In this document: positions 42,141 to 53,333 of the stretch, piece by piece
Layout of the letters: each line of letters begins with the position of its first letter
How positions within the stretch are numbered: position 1 is the first letter of the stretch
Assembly (NCBI RefSeq): GCF_003946575.1
Contig: NZ_RHOP01000007.1
Location: 1 to 64,000, forward strand
Source of the DNA: Companilactobacillus jidongensis
GTDB taxonomy: Bacteria > Bacillota > Bacilli > Lactobacillales > Lactobacillaceae
Direction: 5' to 3'
DNA: 64,000 nucleotides
Notes under the pieces: model-generated
Told to the model about the DNA's origin: nothing
The model's database searches: none
The model's input: the letters and a program-made list of their open reading frames with translations, nothing else
Made by a program: the position numbers and the translations under genes

Positions 42141-42951
42141 GGTAACCATTAATTTGTAGTTTTTCCATTATCAATGCTGCTGTCTCTTCAATTGAACGAT
42201 CAGCTGTATTGATGACTGGACAGCCAAGTTTGGCATATAATTCATTGGAGTAATCTAGTTCTTTTTGAATTTCGCCTTCTTCAGAATAGGTTGTGTCAGG
42301 GTCAAGTCCATAAGCAATCATTCTCTGACGACGAATCTTTAGTAGAACATTCATGTCGTTTGTTAATCCCACAATTTTGGATTTATCTACATGCCACAGT
42401 TCATCAGGAATTGTAGCCGTAGGGACGATAGGGAGGTTTGCTACTTTGATGTTACGATTGGCAAGGTAGAGTGATAAAGGTGTCTTAGAAGTTCTAGAAA
42501 TACCCAATAGGACTAGGTCAGCCTCAAGTAATCCCTTAGGGTTCTGACCGTCATCATTTGAAACTGTGAATTCCATGGCCGAGATCATGTCGAAATATTC
42601 ATCGTCCAAGTTATGAATGATACCTTTTTTACGTAGTGGTTCTTGATGAACCATCTGAGAAAAGGTTCCAATAATAGGATTGAGGATATCATAGTAGGTT
42701 AACCCGTTATCTTGGCAAAATCCATTGATGATATTACAGAGTTCTTTTGATACAATTGTGTGCAAAACAATTGCCTTTTTCTGTTTGGCAAGTTCCAGTA
42801 TCTCAGTTAAGTGCTTATCATTTTTTACAAATGGATATTTTGTGTAGACAGTTTCTATATTTGGAAACTGTGCAAATGCGGCGTTGGCAACACGTACAGC
42901 AGTCTCTCCGGCAGAATCTGATAAAGCAAAAACATCTATTTTTTGAGTCAT
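42130..42951 (-). CDS. Pyruvate,phosphate dikinase regulatory protein (DUF299)
   Basis: 273 residues from the ATG at 42951 (AGGAGG upstream); longer frames have no ribosome site. Bifunctional serine/threonine kinase/phosphorylase that inactivates and reactivates PPDK or PEP synthetase with ADP and Pi. It has SDSAGETA at the N-terminus and the P-loop GISRTSKTPLSLYLA at about 150-165. No PPDK gene is in this window. It is divergent from rpsU. Confidence 0.92.
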   Translation of the reverse strand: MTQKIDVFALSDSAGETAVRVANAAFAQFPNIETVYTKYPFVKNDKHLTEILELAKQKKAIVLHTIVSKELCNIINGFCQDNGLTYYDILNPIIGTFSQMVHQEPLRKKGIIHNLDDEYFDMISAMEFTVSNDDGQNPKGLLEADLVLLGISRTSKTPLSLYLANRNIKVANLPIVPTATIPDELWHVDKSKIVGLTNDMNVLLKIRRQRMIAYGLDPDTTYSEEGEIQKELDYSNELYAKLGCPVINTADRSIEETAALIMEKLQINGYQKG

Positions 42952-42985
42952 AATAATTCCTCCTAAAAAAAATATCGAAAAATGT

Positions 42986-43013
42986 TTGAACATTGAACTC
43001 TTTTTGTTATAAT
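42986..43013 (+). promoter_or_regulatory. rpsU promoter
   Basis: TTGAAC (42986-42991), 16 bases, TATAAT (43008-43013): close to consensus, about 60 bases before the rpsU start codon. Confidence 0.75.
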
Positions 43014-43073
43014 AACATATGAGCTGTGAAAGAAATAGAGCAGTTACGTATAAAGCGGAAGGAGGGATATCAT

Positions 43074-43256
43074 ATGTCAAAAACTGTCGTTCATGAAAAT
43101 GAGTCGCTCGATGATGCTCTTCGTCGTTTTAAACGTTCTGTTTCAAAAAGTGGTACACTTCAAGAATATAGAAAACGCGAGTTTTACGAAAAGCCTAGTG
43201 TTAAGAAAAAGTTAAAATCAGAGGCCGCTCGTAAGCGCAACAAGAAACGTCGTTAA
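43074..43256 (+). CDS. rpsU: 30S ribosomal protein S21
   Basis: 60 residues from the ATG at 43074 (GGAGGG upstream). Highly basic; [17 protein letters not shown] is the conserved S21 N-terminus, and the C-terminus is a lysine/arginine-rich tail. It binds the 30S platform near the anti-Shine-Dalgarno region. It has its own promoter and terminator. Confidence 0.97.
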   Translation: MSKTVVHENESLDDALRRFKRSVSKSGTLQEYRKREFYEKPSVKKKLKSEAARKRNKKRR

Positions 43257-43263
43257 TAAGATT

Positions 43264-43299
43264 AAGGTTAAAACATTTTATGTTTTAACCTTTTTTTTA
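43264..43299 (+). terminator. Intrinsic terminator of rpsU
   Basis: AAGGTTAAAACAT (43264-43276) and ATGTTTTAACCTT (43280-43292) with TTT loop and T-run; perfect 13-bp stem. Confidence 0.93.
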
Positions 43300-43356
43300 C
43301 GAAAAATTTACATTCGTGTGCTATCATTCAAGTAATAATAGGAGGATGTGTGTTTA

Positions 43357-44334
43357 TTGGCAGAAAACAAAGAGCAATTTAAAAAGAGCATTCATATTAA
43401 GAATCCGCAAGATGCAGTTAGTCTTTTTGGTGTTAATGATAGCAATCTGAAGCTGATCGAAGAAGGGATGAACGTCAAGGTTCATGCTTTCGGAGAAGAA
43501 CTTGATATTACTGGTGATGAAGATAACGTCAACAAAGCCTACGCATTGGTCGTTAAATTGGTCAAACTGATTGAGAGCGGCATTGGACTAGGCTCAGCAG
43601 ACATTGTCAGCGGTATGAAGATGGTTGAACGTGGAACATTAGATTACTTTGAAGATTTGTACAGGACTGAACTGATCAGGGATTTTAGTGGTAAACCTGT
43701 TCGAGTTAGAAACTTTGGTCAAAGACAGTATATCAACGCCATAAATCACAACGATATTACATTTGGTATCGGACCTGCTGGTACTGGTAAGACATATTTA
43801 GCTGTTGTTATGGCAGTTGCGGCCTTGAAGAAGGGAACTGTTAAACGGATTGTTTTGACAAGACCCGCAGTTGAAGCTGGTGAAAGTCTGGGATTCTTGC
43901 CAGGTGACTTAAAAGAAAAGGTTGATCCATATCTACGTCCCATCTATGACGCATTGTATGCCATTATAGGCGCTGATCACACAGGACGTCTAATTGAACG
44001 TGGTGTAATTGAAATTGCCCCACTAGCTTATATGAGAGGCCGTACGTTGGACGAATCGTTTGTTATTCTTGATGAGGCGCAAAATACGACTAGAGAACAA
44101 ATGAAGATGTTCTTAACTCGTTTGGGATTTGATTCAAATATGATCGTAAACGGTGATATTTCTCAAATTGACTTACCTCGTAATGCACGAAGTGGTCTGG
44201 TTCAAGCACAAAAGATCTTAAAGAATTTGCCACACATTCAATTCGTTGATTTCACATCGGCGGATGTTGTAAGACATCCAGTTGTTGCGGAGATTATTGA
44301 CGCATATGATGATTCTGACAAAATTGAAAAGTAA
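43357..44334 (+). CDS. phoH: PhoH-family ATPase (YqfB/YbeZ type)
   Basis: 325 residues; the likely start is TTG at 43357, because the GTG three codons earlier lies only 2 bases from GGAGG. N-terminal KH-like segment (about 15-75), then the P-loop domain with FGIGPAGTGKTYLA (Walker A), FVILDEAQNTT (Walker B) and GDISQIDLP. It is linked to RNA metabolism through YbeY, whose gene follows immediately. The yqeY gene often found between rpsU and phoH is absent. Confidence 0.93.
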   Translation: MAENKEQFKKSIHIKNPQDAVSLFGVNDSNLKLIEEGMNVKVHAFGEELDITGDEDNVNKAYALVVKLVKLIESGIGLGSADIVSGMKMVERGTLDYFEDLYRTELIRDFSGKPVRVRNFGQRQYINAINHNDITFGIGPAGTGKTYLAVVMAVAALKKGTVKRIVLTRPAVEAGESLGFLPGDLKEKVDPYLRPIYDALYAIIGADHTGRLIERGVIEIAPLAYMRGRTLDESFVILDEAQNTTREQMKMFLTRLGFDSNMIVNGDISQIDLPRNARSGLVQAQKILKNLPHIQFVDFTSADVVRHPVVAEIIDAYDDSDKIEK

Positions 44335-44345
44335 TGGGGACTAAC

Positions 44346-44816
44346 ATGGATTTAGAAATATATAATGATGATAATTTAATTGACCAAGCACGTGAGGATT
44401 GGGTCAATGACATTGTGAGCTTTACCTTTAATAATTTGGAGTTAAAAGACAACACTCAATTGTCGATCCACTTTGTTACAAAAGATAAAATTCATGAGAT
44501 CAACAAAGAATATCGTGATACTGATAGAGCAACTGATGTTATCAGTTTTGCAATCAATGATGGTGAAGATTCATTGGATTACTTAGAAGAACAAATTCCA
44601 GATTTGCCACTTGATTTGGGTGACTTGTTCATCAGTGTTGAAATCGTTGACGAGCACGCCAAGGATTATGAGCACTCATTTGATCGCGAATTAGGCTATA
44701 CTATCGTTCATGGAATTTTGCATCTTAATGGCTATGATCACATCAAGCCAGAGGATGAAAAAGTCATGATTGGTTTGCAAGAAAAAATTCTCAGCGCTTA
44801 TGGTTTAAAAAAATAG
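44346..44816 (+). CDS. ybeY: Endoribonuclease YbeY (rRNA maturation)
   Basis: 156 residues from the ATG at 44346, five bases after GGGGA; a start at 44334 overlapping the phoH stop is the alternative. Zinc-dependent endonuclease for 16S rRNA 3'-end maturation and ribosome quality control. The metal site HGILHLNGYDH is intact and RATDVISFAIND is the conserved mid segment. Confidence 0.95.
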   Translation: MDLEIYNDDNLIDQAREDWVNDIVSFTFNNLELKDNTQLSIHFVTKDKIHEINKEYRDTDRATDVISFAINDGEDSLDYLEEQIPDLPLDLGDLFISVEIVDEHAKDYEHSFDRELGYTIVHGILHLNGYDHIKPEDEKVMIGLQEKILSAYGLKK

Positions 44817-44840
44817 TATTTTAAATAGGAGACTGGGCTA

Positions 44841-45242
44841 GTGGAAATTAATGAACAAAAATTATTTGATATAGCATTTAAGGCGATGGATCACGCATAT
44901 GCACCGTATTCCAACTATAAAGTTGGTGCAGCTATTTTATGTGATGATGGCAATGTTTATGATGGCGGCAATATTGAGAATGCCTCTTATGGATTAACTA
45001 ATTGTGCCGAAAGAACGGCTATCTTCAAGGCTGTATCTGAAGGTGCTAAGGAAATCAAAGCCATTGCAATCGTCAACGGAACTTCAGAAATGTCTAAACC
45101 TTGTGGTGCTTGCCGTCAGGTTATGAGTGAATTTATGAAAGCCGATGCACCAGTGTTCTTGGCTAACAACACTAATCAATATAAAGAGTTTACGTTCAAA
45201 GAAATTTTGCCACTGGCATTCAGTGATAAGGATATGGATTAA
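44841..45242 (+). CDS. cdd: Cytidine deaminase
   Basis: 133 residues, GTG start after GGAGA. Homotetrameric-type zinc deaminase converting cytidine and deoxycytidine to uridines in salvage. Zinc Cys55, catalytic Glu57 (NCAERTA), and Cys88 and Cys91 (PCGACRQV) are all present. It occupies the place where dgkA often lies between ybeY and era in Firmicutes. Confidence 0.96.
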   Translation: MEINEQKLFDIAFKAMDHAYAPYSNYKVGAAILCDDGNVYDGGNIENASYGLTNCAERTAIFKAVSEGAKEIKAIAIVNGTSEMSKPCGACRQVMSEFMKADAPVFLANNTNQYKEFTFKEILPLAFSDKDMD

Positions 45243-45244
45243 TT

Positions 45245-46156
45245 ATGGATAACAAAAACTTTCGTTCAGGATTCGTTGCAATTGTAGGACGTCCCAATGT
45301 TGGTAAATCAACATTTATGAATCGCATCATCAAAGAGCAAATTGCGATTACTTCACCAAAGGCTCAAACAACTAGAAACAAGATCCAAGGTATTTATACT
45401 GATGATGAACGCCAAATCATTTTCTTAGATACACCTGGTATTCACAAGCCACACAATGGTTTGGATCAATATATGGATAAGGCAGCTATCTCAGCTCTTA
45501 GAGAAGTTGACGCTGTATTATTCATGACAGAAGCTGGACAAAGCGCTGGTCCTGGTGACAAATTTATCATTGATGAATTGAAGAATGTCAAAGCTCCAGT
45601 ATTCTTGATTCTTAACAAGATCGACTTGATCAATCCGGATGAAATGGCACCACAGATTAGTGAATACTCTGAATTAATGGACTTCGCTGAAGTTGTTCCA
45701 ATCAGTGCGACTGATGGTAATAACGTTGATGAAATGATCGATGCCTTGACTAAGGCTTTGCCAAATGGACCTCAATATTATGATGACGATCAAATTACCG
45801 ATCATCCTGAATACTTCATTGTTGGGGAGTTGATTCGTGAAAAAATTCTTGAAGATACACGTGATGAGATTCCTCATTCAATTGCGGTCATTGTTGAATC
45901 AATGAATCAACGTACTGCGGCTGGCAAGTTACAAGTTGAAGCAAGTATCTATGTTGAACGTGATAGCCAGAAGCCTATTGTTATTGGTAAAGGCGGAAGC
46001 ATGTTGAAGAATATTGGTATTGGTTCACGAATTAAGATCGAACATTTACTTGGTGAAAAAATCAATTTGAAGCTTTGGGTCAGAGTTAAAAAGAACTGGC
46101 GTGATGATCCATTGTTCTTAACTCAAGCTGGTTATTCGGTTAAGGATATTAAATAG
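45245..46156 (+). CDS. era: GTPase Era
   Basis: 303 residues. It binds 16S rRNA and GTP during 30S assembly. G1 GRPNVGKST (15-23), G2 region TTRN, G3 DTPG, G4 NKID, and a C-terminal KH domain with [17 protein letters not shown]. It starts two bases after cdd. Confidence 0.97.
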   Translation: MDNKNFRSGFVAIVGRPNVGKSTFMNRIIKEQIAITSPKAQTTRNKIQGIYTDDERQIIFLDTPGIHKPHNGLDQYMDKAAISALREVDAVLFMTEAGQSAGPGDKFIIDELKNVKAPVFLILNKIDLINPDEMAPQISEYSELMDFAEVVPISATDGNNVDEMIDALTKALPNGPQYYDDDQITDHPEYFIVGELIREKILEDTRDEIPHSIAVIVESMNQRTAAGKLQVEASIYVERDSQKPIVIGKGGSMLKNIGIGSRIKIEHLLGEKINLKLWVRVKKNWRDDPLFLTQAGYSVKDIK

Positions 46157-46918
46157 TTGGCACACACTGAAGCAACGAACTTCTTTGGAATAGTTGTTAG
46201 ACGGCAACGGTACAAGGAACGTGATGCCTTAGTAACCATCTTGACTAAGGAGTATGGATTCAAGACCTTCTTGGTACGAGGAACTCAGGGTTCTAAGTCC
46301 AAGATATCGGGATCAGTTATTACTTTTTCTTATGGTGATTATACTGGCGTAGTTAAGGATGAAGGCTTGTCCTATCTTAATTCTGCTAGTAATATCAAAC
46401 AATTCGATGAGATCATCAAGGATATTGAATTGAATGCTTACGCAACATTTTTGTTTGATTTATTCCACAATGCATTTATTGATGATCCGTTGCCGGATGA
46501 TTGGTATCGTAGCCTATTTAAGGCTTTGTTGTACATTGAAAATGGATTTGATGCGCAAGTGGTTGTTGATATCATGCAGATGCATTTGTTACAAGCCTTC
46601 GGTGTTGCCCCCAATATGGATTCTTGTGTGGTCGGTGGTGAAACAGAAGGTAGATTTGATTTTTCAGTCGTCCTTGGCGGAATAATCTGTTCTAAGCATT
46701 TTGACGCAGATATTCACCGATTACATATTTCTGAGCGAATAGTTTATTTCTTACGGTTGTTTTCCAAAGTCAATCTTGATCAAATTGGCAAGATTGAAAT
46801 AAAGGAAAATAATAAAGATATGATTCAACACGCTATTGACGCAATCTATGAGGGATCGGTCGGTTATTATCCTAAGAGTAAGAAGTTTATAGATGACATG
46901 AAGACATGGCATCTTTAG
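46157..46918 (+). CDS. recO: DNA repair protein RecO
   Basis: 253 residues, TTG start immediately after the era stop. Mediator that loads RecA onto SSB-coated DNA with RecR. N-terminal OB-fold (about 1-80; FFGIVVRRQRYKERDALVTILTKEYG), then a helical domain. The era-recO junction is typical of Firmicutes. The zinc cysteines of some RecO proteins are mostly missing here. The next gene is separated by a T-box. Confidence 0.93.
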   Translation: MAHTEATNFFGIVVRRQRYKERDALVTILTKEYGFKTFLVRGTQGSKSKISGSVITFSYGDYTGVVKDEGLSYLNSASNIKQFDEIIKDIELNAYATFLFDLFHNAFIDDPLPDDWYRSLFKALLYIENGFDAQVVVDIMQMHLLQAFGVAPNMDSCVVGGETEGRFDFSVVLGGIICSKHFDADIHRLHISERIVYFLRLFSKVNLDQIGKIEIKENNKDMIQHAIDAIYEGSVGYYPKSKKFIDDMKTWHL

Positions 46919-46932
46919 CCTAACCTATACGA

Positions 46933-46960
46933 TTGACAATGATTTTTAAATTGCTATAAT
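46933..46960 (+). promoter_or_regulatory. glyQS promoter
   Basis: TTGACA (46933-46938) and TATAAT (46955-46960) with a 16-base spacer are perfect consensus boxes. Transcription would start just before the T-box leader. Confidence 0.88.
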
Positions 46961-46967
46961 TGTAGTT

Positions 46968-47131
46968 ATGAAAACAGCGATGCGGGATAGTGAAAGCCGC
47001 TACAGATTCAATGGCGAGCAACAATTTAATTTTTGAATAAAAGAGCAGGACTAAAGTCCTGAATTAGGGTGGAACCGCGAAATCATTCGTCCCTTGCTAG
47101 GTAGATAACTATACCTTGCAAGGGATTTTTT
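46968..47131 (+). promoter_or_regulatory. Glycine T-box riboswitch before glyQ
   Basis: Elements in order: stem I with candidate specifier GGC (47013-47015, glycine), stem III CAGGACT/AGTCCTG (47046-47061), T-box AGGGTGGAACCGCG (47066-47079), and terminator TCCCTTGCTAGGTA (47090-47103) with TACCTTGCAAGGGA (47112-47125) and T-run. Uncharged tRNA-Gly would pair through its CCA end with the T-box and prevent termination. Confidence 0.93.
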
Positions 47132-47154
47132 GTGTTTACCCGAGGGGAGACAAT

Positions 47155-48066
47155 ATGGCAAAAAAATTAAATGTACAAAATATGATTTTGACACTTCAGA
47201 AGTTCTGGGGTGACAAAGGCTGCATGTTGATGCAAGCTTACGATACTGAAAAAGGTGCCGGAACAATGAGTCCATACACGTTCTTACGTGCGATTGGACC
47301 TGAACCTTGGAATGCTGCATACGTTGAGCCATCAAGACGTCCAGCTGATGGTCGTTATGGTGAGAACCCTAACCGTTTATATCAACATCACCAATTTCAA
47401 GTGGTTATGAAACCAGCTCCAGAGAATATTCAAGAGTATTATTTGGATTCACTTCGTGCCTTAGGTATCGAACCTCTAGAACATGATATTCGTTTCGTTG
47501 AAGATAACTGGGAGAACCCATCAATGGGCTGTGCCGGTGTTGGTTGGGAAGTTTGGCTCGATGGTATGGAGGTTTCTCAATTTACATACTTCCAACAAGT
47601 CGGTGGCCTAGCTTGTAAGCCTGTAACTAGTGAAATCACATACGGCGTTGAACGTTTAGCTTCATACATTCAAAATGTTAATTCAGTTTACGATCTTGAA
47701 TGGGGTGACGGTGTACTTTATGGTGATATTTTTAAAGAACCAGAATATGAACACTCAAAATATTCATTTGAAGAAAGCAATCAAGATATGTTGTTTAAAT
47801 TCTTTGATGAATACGAAAAGGAAGCAAATCGCTTGATGGATCTAGGTTTAGTTCATCCAGCTTACGATTATATTTTGAAGTGTAGTCACACATTTAATTT
47901 GTTAGATGCTCGTGGAGCAGTTTCAGTTACTGAAAGAGCTGCTTTCTTATCACGTATTAGAAAGATGGCACATAAAGTTGCTAAAGCATTTGTTGAAGAA
48001 CGTAAAAAGCGTGGTTTCCCACTTTTGGCAAATAGCGATGCAGTAAAGGAGAATGAAAATGACTAA
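47155..48066 (+). CDS. glyQ: Glycyl-tRNA synthetase alpha subunit
   Basis: 303 residues from the ATG at 47155 (GAGGGGAG upstream). Catalytic subunit of the bacterial alpha2-beta2 enzyme. [28 protein letters not shown] and [26 protein letters not shown] are characteristic. The last 8 bases overlap glyS. Confidence 0.97.
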   Translation: MAKKLNVQNMILTLQKFWGDKGCMLMQAYDTEKGAGTMSPYTFLRAIGPEPWNAAYVEPSRRPADGRYGENPNRLYQHHQFQVVMKPAPENIQEYYLDSLRALGIEPLEHDIRFVEDNWENPSMGCAGVGWEVWLDGMEVSQFTYFQQVGGLACKPVTSEITYGVERLASYIQNVNSVYDLEWGDGVLYGDIFKEPEYEHSKYSFEESNQDMLFKFFDEYEKEANRLMDLGLVHPAYDYILKCSHTFNLLDARGAVSVTERAAFLSRIRKMAHKVAKAFVEERKKRGFPLLANSDAVKENEND

Positions 48067-50128
48067 AAATTATTTACTAGAAATCGGTTTGGAAGAAATG
48101 CCTGCTCACGTTGTAACAAACAGTGTTAATCAATTAGCACAAAAAGCAGCTAAATTCCTTAAAGAAAACCGTATTTCATTCTCAAATATTGAAAAGTATT
48201 CAACCCCAAGACGCTTGTCAATTATTATTAAGGATATTGCTGAAAAGCAAACTGATATTGATGTTAAAGCTAAAGGTCCTTCTAAAAAAATTGCTCAAGA
48301 TGCCGATGGCAATTGGACAAAGGCTGCTCAAGGATTTGCTCGTGGACAAGGGATGACACCTGATGACATCTTCTTCGAAGATTTGAAGGGTACAGAATAT
48401 GCTTATATTCAAAAACATGAAGATGGTAAAAAAGTTGAAGATGTTTTGACTGATATTACAGAAGTTGTAAAATCACTTACATTCCCAACTAGAATGCATT
48501 GGGCTTCATATGATTTTGAATATATTCGTCCTATTCACTGGTTAGTATCACTATTAAATAATGAAGAAGTTCCACTACAAATTTTGGATATCAAATCCGG
48601 TCGTATGACACGTGGTCACCGTTTCTTAGGTGAAAATGTTGAAATCGATGAAGCTACAAACTATGTAGAAAAATTACGTTCACAATTTGTTATCGTTGAT
48701 GCCAAAGAACGTAAAGATTTGATCTCTAATCAAATTGAAACAATCGCTAATGATAAAGATTGGGTTATTGATGTTGACCCAGATCTACTTGAAGAAGTTA
48801 ATAACTTGGTTGAATTTCCAACTACATTCTATGGCTCATTCGATAAGAAGTATTTAGAGATTCCTGAGGAAGTATTAATAACTTCAATGAAAGACAACCA
48901 GAGATACTTCTATGTTAGAAACCATGAAGGCGAATTGGAACCATACTTCATTGGTGTTAGAAATGGTAACTCAGAACATATTGAGAATGTCATTCAAGGT
49001 AATGAAAAAGTTCTTGTTGCCAGATTGGAAGATGCTGATTTCTTCTATAAAGAAGATCAAAAGAAGTCGATTGCTGACTATGTTAATAAACTTAAGACAG
49101 TTAACTTCCACGTTAAGATTGGTACAATGTACGAAAAAATGGCGCGTGTACATCAAATTGCTGAACACTTAGCTAAATTATTCGGATTATCTGATACAGA
49201 AACAACTGATGTTCTCCGTGCTAGTGATATTTATAAATTCGACCTTGTAACCAGCATGGTTGATGAGTTCCCAGAACTACAAGGTGTTATGGGTGAAAAA
49301 TATGCCAGCTTGATGGGTGAAGATGACGCAGTTGCAGCAGCAGTTAAGGAACACTATATGCCAATTTCAGCTGAGGGAAGTTTACCAGCTTCAAAGGTTG
49401 GCGCAACTTTAGCCATTGCTGACAAGATTGATTCTCTTGTTACATTCTATGCTGTTGATTTGATTCCTAGTGGTTCAAATGATCCATATGCCTTGCGTCG
49501 TCAAGCATATGGTATTGTAAGAATTCTTAATGAATATCAATGGTCATTGAACTTGAATGATTTGCAGGATTACTTGAAGTCAAACTTGACGGTACCTGCC
49601 AAATTAGACTTAGCTGCACACGTTAAGGATATCGATCAATTCATGGTTGACCGTGTTCGTCAATTACTTGGAACAACAGAGATTAGAAATGACATCGTTG
49701 ATGCTGTTACTGCTGGGTCAACCATTGATCCAATTATGATGATCGATACTGCCAAAGTATTGCAAGCTCATGTATTAGATGATGATTTCAAGTCAGTTGT
49801 TGAAGCACTCGGTCGTGTTGTTAACTTATCTAAGAAGGCTAAGTTTGGTTATAGTGATAATCTCAAACTTGATGAATCATTATTCGAAAATCCTTCAGAA
49901 TCAGCATTGAATGAGCAAGTTAAAACAATTATCGGTGCTAACAAAACAGATGCTGAAGCACTTTATGGTGAATTGGCATCATTGAAGCCCGCTATTGATA
50001 GCTATTTTGATGAAAATATGATTATGGCAAAAGATGATAGTATTAAGAATAATCGTCTTACTCAATTAGTGATTGCAAACCATTTAATTGCAAAATTGGG
50101 AGATTTGTCTAAAATTGTAGTTAAGTAG
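48059..50128 (+). CDS. glyS: Glycyl-tRNA synthetase beta subunit
   Basis: 689 residues from the ATG at 48059, 7 bases after AAAGGAG (an ATG six bases earlier is too close). Beta subunit needed for tRNA-Gly recognition; [14 protein letters not shown] at the N-terminus and the HD-like region with [32 protein letters not shown] are conserved. Translationally coupled to glyQ. Confidence 0.97.
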   Translation: MTKNYLLEIGLEEMPAHVVTNSVNQLAQKAAKFLKENRISFSNIEKYSTPRRLSIIIKDIAEKQTDIDVKAKGPSKKIAQDADGNWTKAAQGFARGQGMTPDDIFFEDLKGTEYAYIQKHEDGKKVEDVLTDITEVVKSLTFPTRMHWASYDFEYIRPIHWLVSLLNNEEVPLQILDIKSGRMTRGHRFLGENVEIDEATNYVEKLRSQFVIVDAKERKDLISNQIETIANDKDWVIDVDPDLLEEVNNLVEFPTTFYGSFDKKYLEIPEEVLITSMKDNQRYFYVRNHEGELEPYFIGVRNGNSEHIENVIQGNEKVLVARLEDADFFYKEDQKKSIADYVNKLKTVNFHVKIGTMYEKMARVHQIAEHLAKLFGLSDTETTDVLRASDIYKFDLVTSMVDEFPELQGVMGEKYASLMGEDDAVAAAVKEHYMPISAEGSLPASKVGATLAIADKIDSLVTFYAVDLIPSGSNDPYALRRQAYGIVRILNEYQWSLNLNDLQDYLKSNLTVPAKLDLAAHVKDIDQFMVDRVRQLLGTTEIRNDIVDAVTAGSTIDPIMMIDTAKVLQAHVLDDDFKSVVEALGRVVNLSKKAKFGYSDNLKLDESLFENPSESALNEQVKTIIGANKTDAEALYGELASLKPAIDSYFDENMIMAKDDSIKNNRLTQLVIANHLIAKLGDLSKIVVK

Positions 50129-50137
50129 TCGAAATGT

Positions 50138-50166
50138 TTGTAATTACTGTGACAACGTGTTACATT
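50138..50166 (+). promoter_or_regulatory. Candidate dnaG promoter
   Basis: TTGTAA (50138-50143), 17 bases, TACATT (50161-50166), 44 bases upstream of the dnaG start. Confidence 0.5.
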
Positions 50167-50209
50167 ATAGTTCACTGTTTTTACAGATATCTTTGAGGAG
50201 GTGACAGCC

Positions 50210-52036
50210 ATGGCAACTCGGATTCCACAGGAATTTATTGATGAAGTTACCTCAAAAACCAACATAGTAGATGTTATTAGTAAGTATGTGCAATTGAAAA
50301 AATCAGGCAAAAATCTGTTTGGATTGTGTCCTTTCCATGAGGAGAGAACACCCTCTTTTTCAGTTGCGGAAGATAAACAAATTTTCCATTGTTTTAGTTG
50401 TGGTCGTGGTGGAAATGTCTTCAAATTTATTATGGAGATGGAAAGTAAAACTTTTCCTGAATCTGTAGTAGAAGTTGCTCAGATGGGAAATATTCCCATT
50501 CCTGATCAATATCAGGCAAGCAACGAAAATTATCAAAATTCTGACAGCCAAGTTTTGATAAGAATGTATTCAGAAGCTGCCAAGCTTTACAGTCACATTC
50601 TCTTAAAAACTGAGAATGGTACACCAGCACTAAAGTATTTGAATGGACGTGATTTGGATAATAGTCTCATTGAGACTTTTGATTTAGGTTATGCACCGAA
50701 TAATTCAAATCTCTTGCTTCAATTCTTCAAAGATCGTAAAATTGATGATTCAACCCTAAGAAAGTCGGGATTGTTCGCTGAGAATCAAGAAGGTGAATTA
50801 TTTGATCGTTTTAGAGATCGAGTAATGGTGCCAATAACTGATGAGGCTGGTAATATCATTGCCTTTTCAGGTAGAATCTTGAATAAGTCAGAGGGCACTG
50901 CTAAGTATATGAACAGTCCTGAGACACCTATTTTTAACAAAAGTAAAGCACTGTTTAATTTAAGTAATGCCAAGAAGGCAATTCGTGATAATAAAAACGT
51001 GATTTTATTTGAAGGCTTTATGGATGTTATCAGTGCGTACAAAGCTGGAGTTACAAATGGTGTAGCATCAATGGGTACCAGTTTAACTGATCAACAGCTT
51101 TACACGTTAAGTCGTTTAACCAACCAGATCAATATCTGCTATGACGGAGATAATCCTGGTGTAGAGGCAACTTATCGAGCCTTGACGCAGTTAAACGATG
51201 ACCGTTTTTCTTACGGAGTTATCAGTGTTCCAAATCAAAAAGATCCAGATGAGTATATTCGAAGTGATGGCGCTGATAAGTTTAAGAGTTTAGTCGAAAA
51301 TGGTGTGCAAACACCAATGTCATTCATATTAAATTATTTCCGCAGAAACTATAATCTCAATAATGAGCATGACCAAATTGAATTTCTCAACCGTTCGTTG
51401 AATGAAATCGTTAAGTTACAGTCACCCGTTGAGATTGACATGTATGTCGGCAAAATTGCTGATGAAATGGGAGTTTCCAAGGAAGCCATCAATAAGGAAC
51501 TCGATACATTGCGTCGTAAGATGGCAATCAAACGTCCTGCAAATAATAATAAGAATGTTCAGCAAGCAGCACTAGAAAAGGTTACCGCAACTGTTCGTTC
51601 AAATTATGATCGAATCGAAAAATCTGAACGCTGTCTGATTTATTGGGCAATCAACTTCCCGGAGGTAAGAATCAATCTGAAGGGAAGTGGATTCGAATTT
51701 GTCCATGCTAATTATCAAGATCTCTTTAGTTCACTGTTGTCGTATTCTGAACAAGAAGAAAGCAATGATGAAGAGATCAATATTTCCGATTTCATGAATG
51801 TTCTGGATAATGATCAAAAGAATCTTTTAGCAGAATTGGAGATGATGCCAATGCCCGTGGAATATAGTGATCAAGAGATTGATGATTATATCAGCAACAT
51901 TAATAACTCTGGCCTTGAAGTTAAGGTTACAGATATTAATCGTCGGTTGAAAGAAGCAGCAATGGTAGGTGACAGTAAATTACAATTAGAACTTACAAAG
52001 CAATTGATTGATGTTCGAAGATTGTTAAGTAATTAA
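50210..52036 (+). CDS. dnaG: DNA primase
   Basis: 608 residues from the ATG at 50210 (GGAGGTG upstream). It makes RNA primers at the replication fork. CHC2 zinc finger: Cys40, His43, Cys61, Cys64; TOPRIM domain (about 255-340) with [16 protein letters not shown] (catalytic Glu) and CYDGDNPG (DxD); C-terminal DnaB-interacting helices. Followed 20 bases later by rpoD, part of the conserved macromolecular synthesis operon. Confidence 0.96.
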   Translation: MATRIPQEFIDEVTSKTNIVDVISKYVQLKKSGKNLFGLCPFHEERTPSFSVAEDKQIFHCFSCGRGGNVFKFIMEMESKTFPESVVEVAQMGNIPIPDQYQASNENYQNSDSQVLIRMYSEAAKLYSHILLKTENGTPALKYLNGRDLDNSLIETFDLGYAPNNSNLLLQFFKDRKIDDSTLRKSGLFAENQEGELFDRFRDRVMVPITDEAGNIIAFSGRILNKSEGTAKYMNSPETPIFNKSKALFNLSNAKKAIRDNKNVILFEGFMDVISAYKAGVTNGVASMGTSLTDQQLYTLSRLTNQINICYDGDNPGVEATYRALTQLNDDRFSYGVISVPNQKDPDEYIRSDGADKFKSLVENGVQTPMSFILNYFRRNYNLNNEHDQIEFLNRSLNEIVKLQSPVEIDMYVGKIADEMGVSKEAINKELDTLRRKMAIKRPANNNKNVQQAALEKVTATVRSNYDRIEKSERCLIYWAINFPEVRINLKGSGFEFVHANYQDLFSSLLSYSEQEESNDEEINISDFMNVLDNDQKNLLAELEMMPMPVEYSDQEIDDYISNINNSGLEVKVTDINRRLKEAAMVGDSKLQLELTKQLIDVRRLLSN

Positions 52037-52056
52037 AGCATACTGGAGGAAAATAC

Positions 52057-53184
52057 ATGGCAACTAAAAAAACAACAGTATCAAAAGAGCTAAAAGCTGC
52101 AACAAAGAAACTTGTTAAAGATCTTAAGAAGACAGGTTCAATTACCGAAGATGATCTACAAGAAAAAATCATCAAGCCATACAAACTTAAGGGTGAACCT
52201 CTAACTAACTTCATCAGTGAGCTTGAAGACCAAGGTATTGGTGTTGTTGACGAAAAGGGTAATCCAAGTAAACTTTCTCTTTTGAAAGAAAAGAAGGAAG
52301 AAGAAAAGGATTCTAAGAAGAAGAAAAAGAACGATACTACTGCACCAACTGATATCAAAGTTAATGATCCTGTACGTATGTATTTGAAGGAAATTGGCCG
52401 TGTTCCATTGCTTAATGCTCAGCAAGAAGTTGATCTTGCTTTGAAGATTGAACAAGGTGATGAAGAAGCTAAGCAACGTTTAGCTGAAGCTAACCTTCGT
52501 TTGGTTGTTTCTATTGCTAAGAGATATGTTGGACGTGGTATGCAATTCCTTGATTTGATTCAAGAAGGTAACATGGGTCTCATGAAGGCTGTCGAGAAGT
52601 TCGATTATCGTCTTGGATTCAAGTTCTCTACGTATGCAACATGGTGGATCAGACAGGCTATTACGCGTGCCATCGCTGATCAAGCCCGTACAATTCGTAT
52701 TCCTGTACATATGGTTGAAACAATCAACAAGTTGATCCGTATTCAACGTCAATTGCTTCAAGACCTTGGCCGTGAGCCATTGCCAGAAGAGATTGGTGCT
52801 GAAATGGACATGCCAACTGGTAAAGTCCGTGATATTTTGAAGATTGCTCAAGAACCCGTTTCATTGGAAACACCTATTGGTGAAGAGGACGACTCACACC
52901 TAGGTGACTTCATTGAAGATTCCGATGCTACAAGTCCTGAAGATCACGCCTCATACGAACTATTGAAGGAACAACTCGAAAACGTGTTGGATACTTTGAC
53001 AGATCGTGAAGAGAACGTACTTCGTCTACGTTTTGGTCTCGATGATGGTAGAACTAGAACTTTGGAAGAAGTCGGTAAAGTATTCGGCGTTACTCGTGAA
53101 CGTATTCGTCAAATCGAAGCCAAGGCTCTTAGAAAGCTCCGTCACCCTTCAAGATCTAAGCAATTGAAGGATTTCTTGGAATAA
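52057..53184 (+). CDS. rpoD: Primary RNA polymerase sigma factor (sigma-70/SigA)
   Basis: 375 residues. A lysine-rich region 1.1-type tail (about 1-95) precedes sigma 1.2 ([11 protein letters not shown]), region 2 ([25 protein letters not shown] by parts, -10 recognition), region 3, and region 4.2 ([29 protein letters not shown], by parts, -35 recognition). It directs housekeeping transcription. Stretch of Lys/Glu at about 72-90 is very charged. TGGAGG precedes the ATG. Confidence 0.97.
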   Translation: MATKKTTVSKELKAATKKLVKDLKKTGSITEDDLQEKIIKPYKLKGEPLTNFISELEDQGIGVVDEKGNPSKLSLLKEKKEEEKDSKKKKKNDTTAPTDIKVNDPVRMYLKEIGRVPLLNAQQEVDLALKIEQGDEEAKQRLAEANLRLVVSIAKRYVGRGMQFLDLIQEGNMGLMKAVEKFDYRLGFKFSTYATWWIRQAITRAIADQARTIRIPVHMVETINKLIRIQRQLLQDLGREPLPEEIGAEMDMPTGKVRDILKIAQEPVSLETPIGEEDDSHLGDFIEDSDATSPEDHASYELLKEQLENVLDTLTDREENVLRLRFGLDDGRTRTLEEVGKVFGVTRERIRQIEAKALRKLRHPSRSKQLKDFLE

Positions 53185-53202
53185 AAATCGTTATTAATTA
53201 TC

Positions 53203-53237
53203 AGAGAACAGCAAACAAAAATGCTGTTCTCTTTTTA
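53203..53237 (+). terminator. Intrinsic terminator of rpoD
   Basis: AGAGAACAGCA (53203-53213) and TGCTGTTCTCT (53222-53232) followed by TTTT. Confidence 0.9.
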
Positions 53238-53298
53238 TTGAAATTTTTCTGAAAATATCATACTTTATTGTTATATTTTTCTAAAAATTGCGTTACCA

Positions 53299-53304
53299 TA
53301 TAAT
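53299..53304 (+). promoter_or_regulatory. -10 element for cfa
   Basis: TATAAT at 53299-53304, 30 bases before the cfa start codon. The expected -35 zone is only T-rich. Confidence 0.45.
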
Positions 53305-53333
53305 ATAGCTACTTTTATGGAGGGTTCAAATTT

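Noticed and set aside
47051-47335. Minus-strand ORF across the glycine T-box
   Set aside because: It overlaps the riboswitch and glyQ and has no support.
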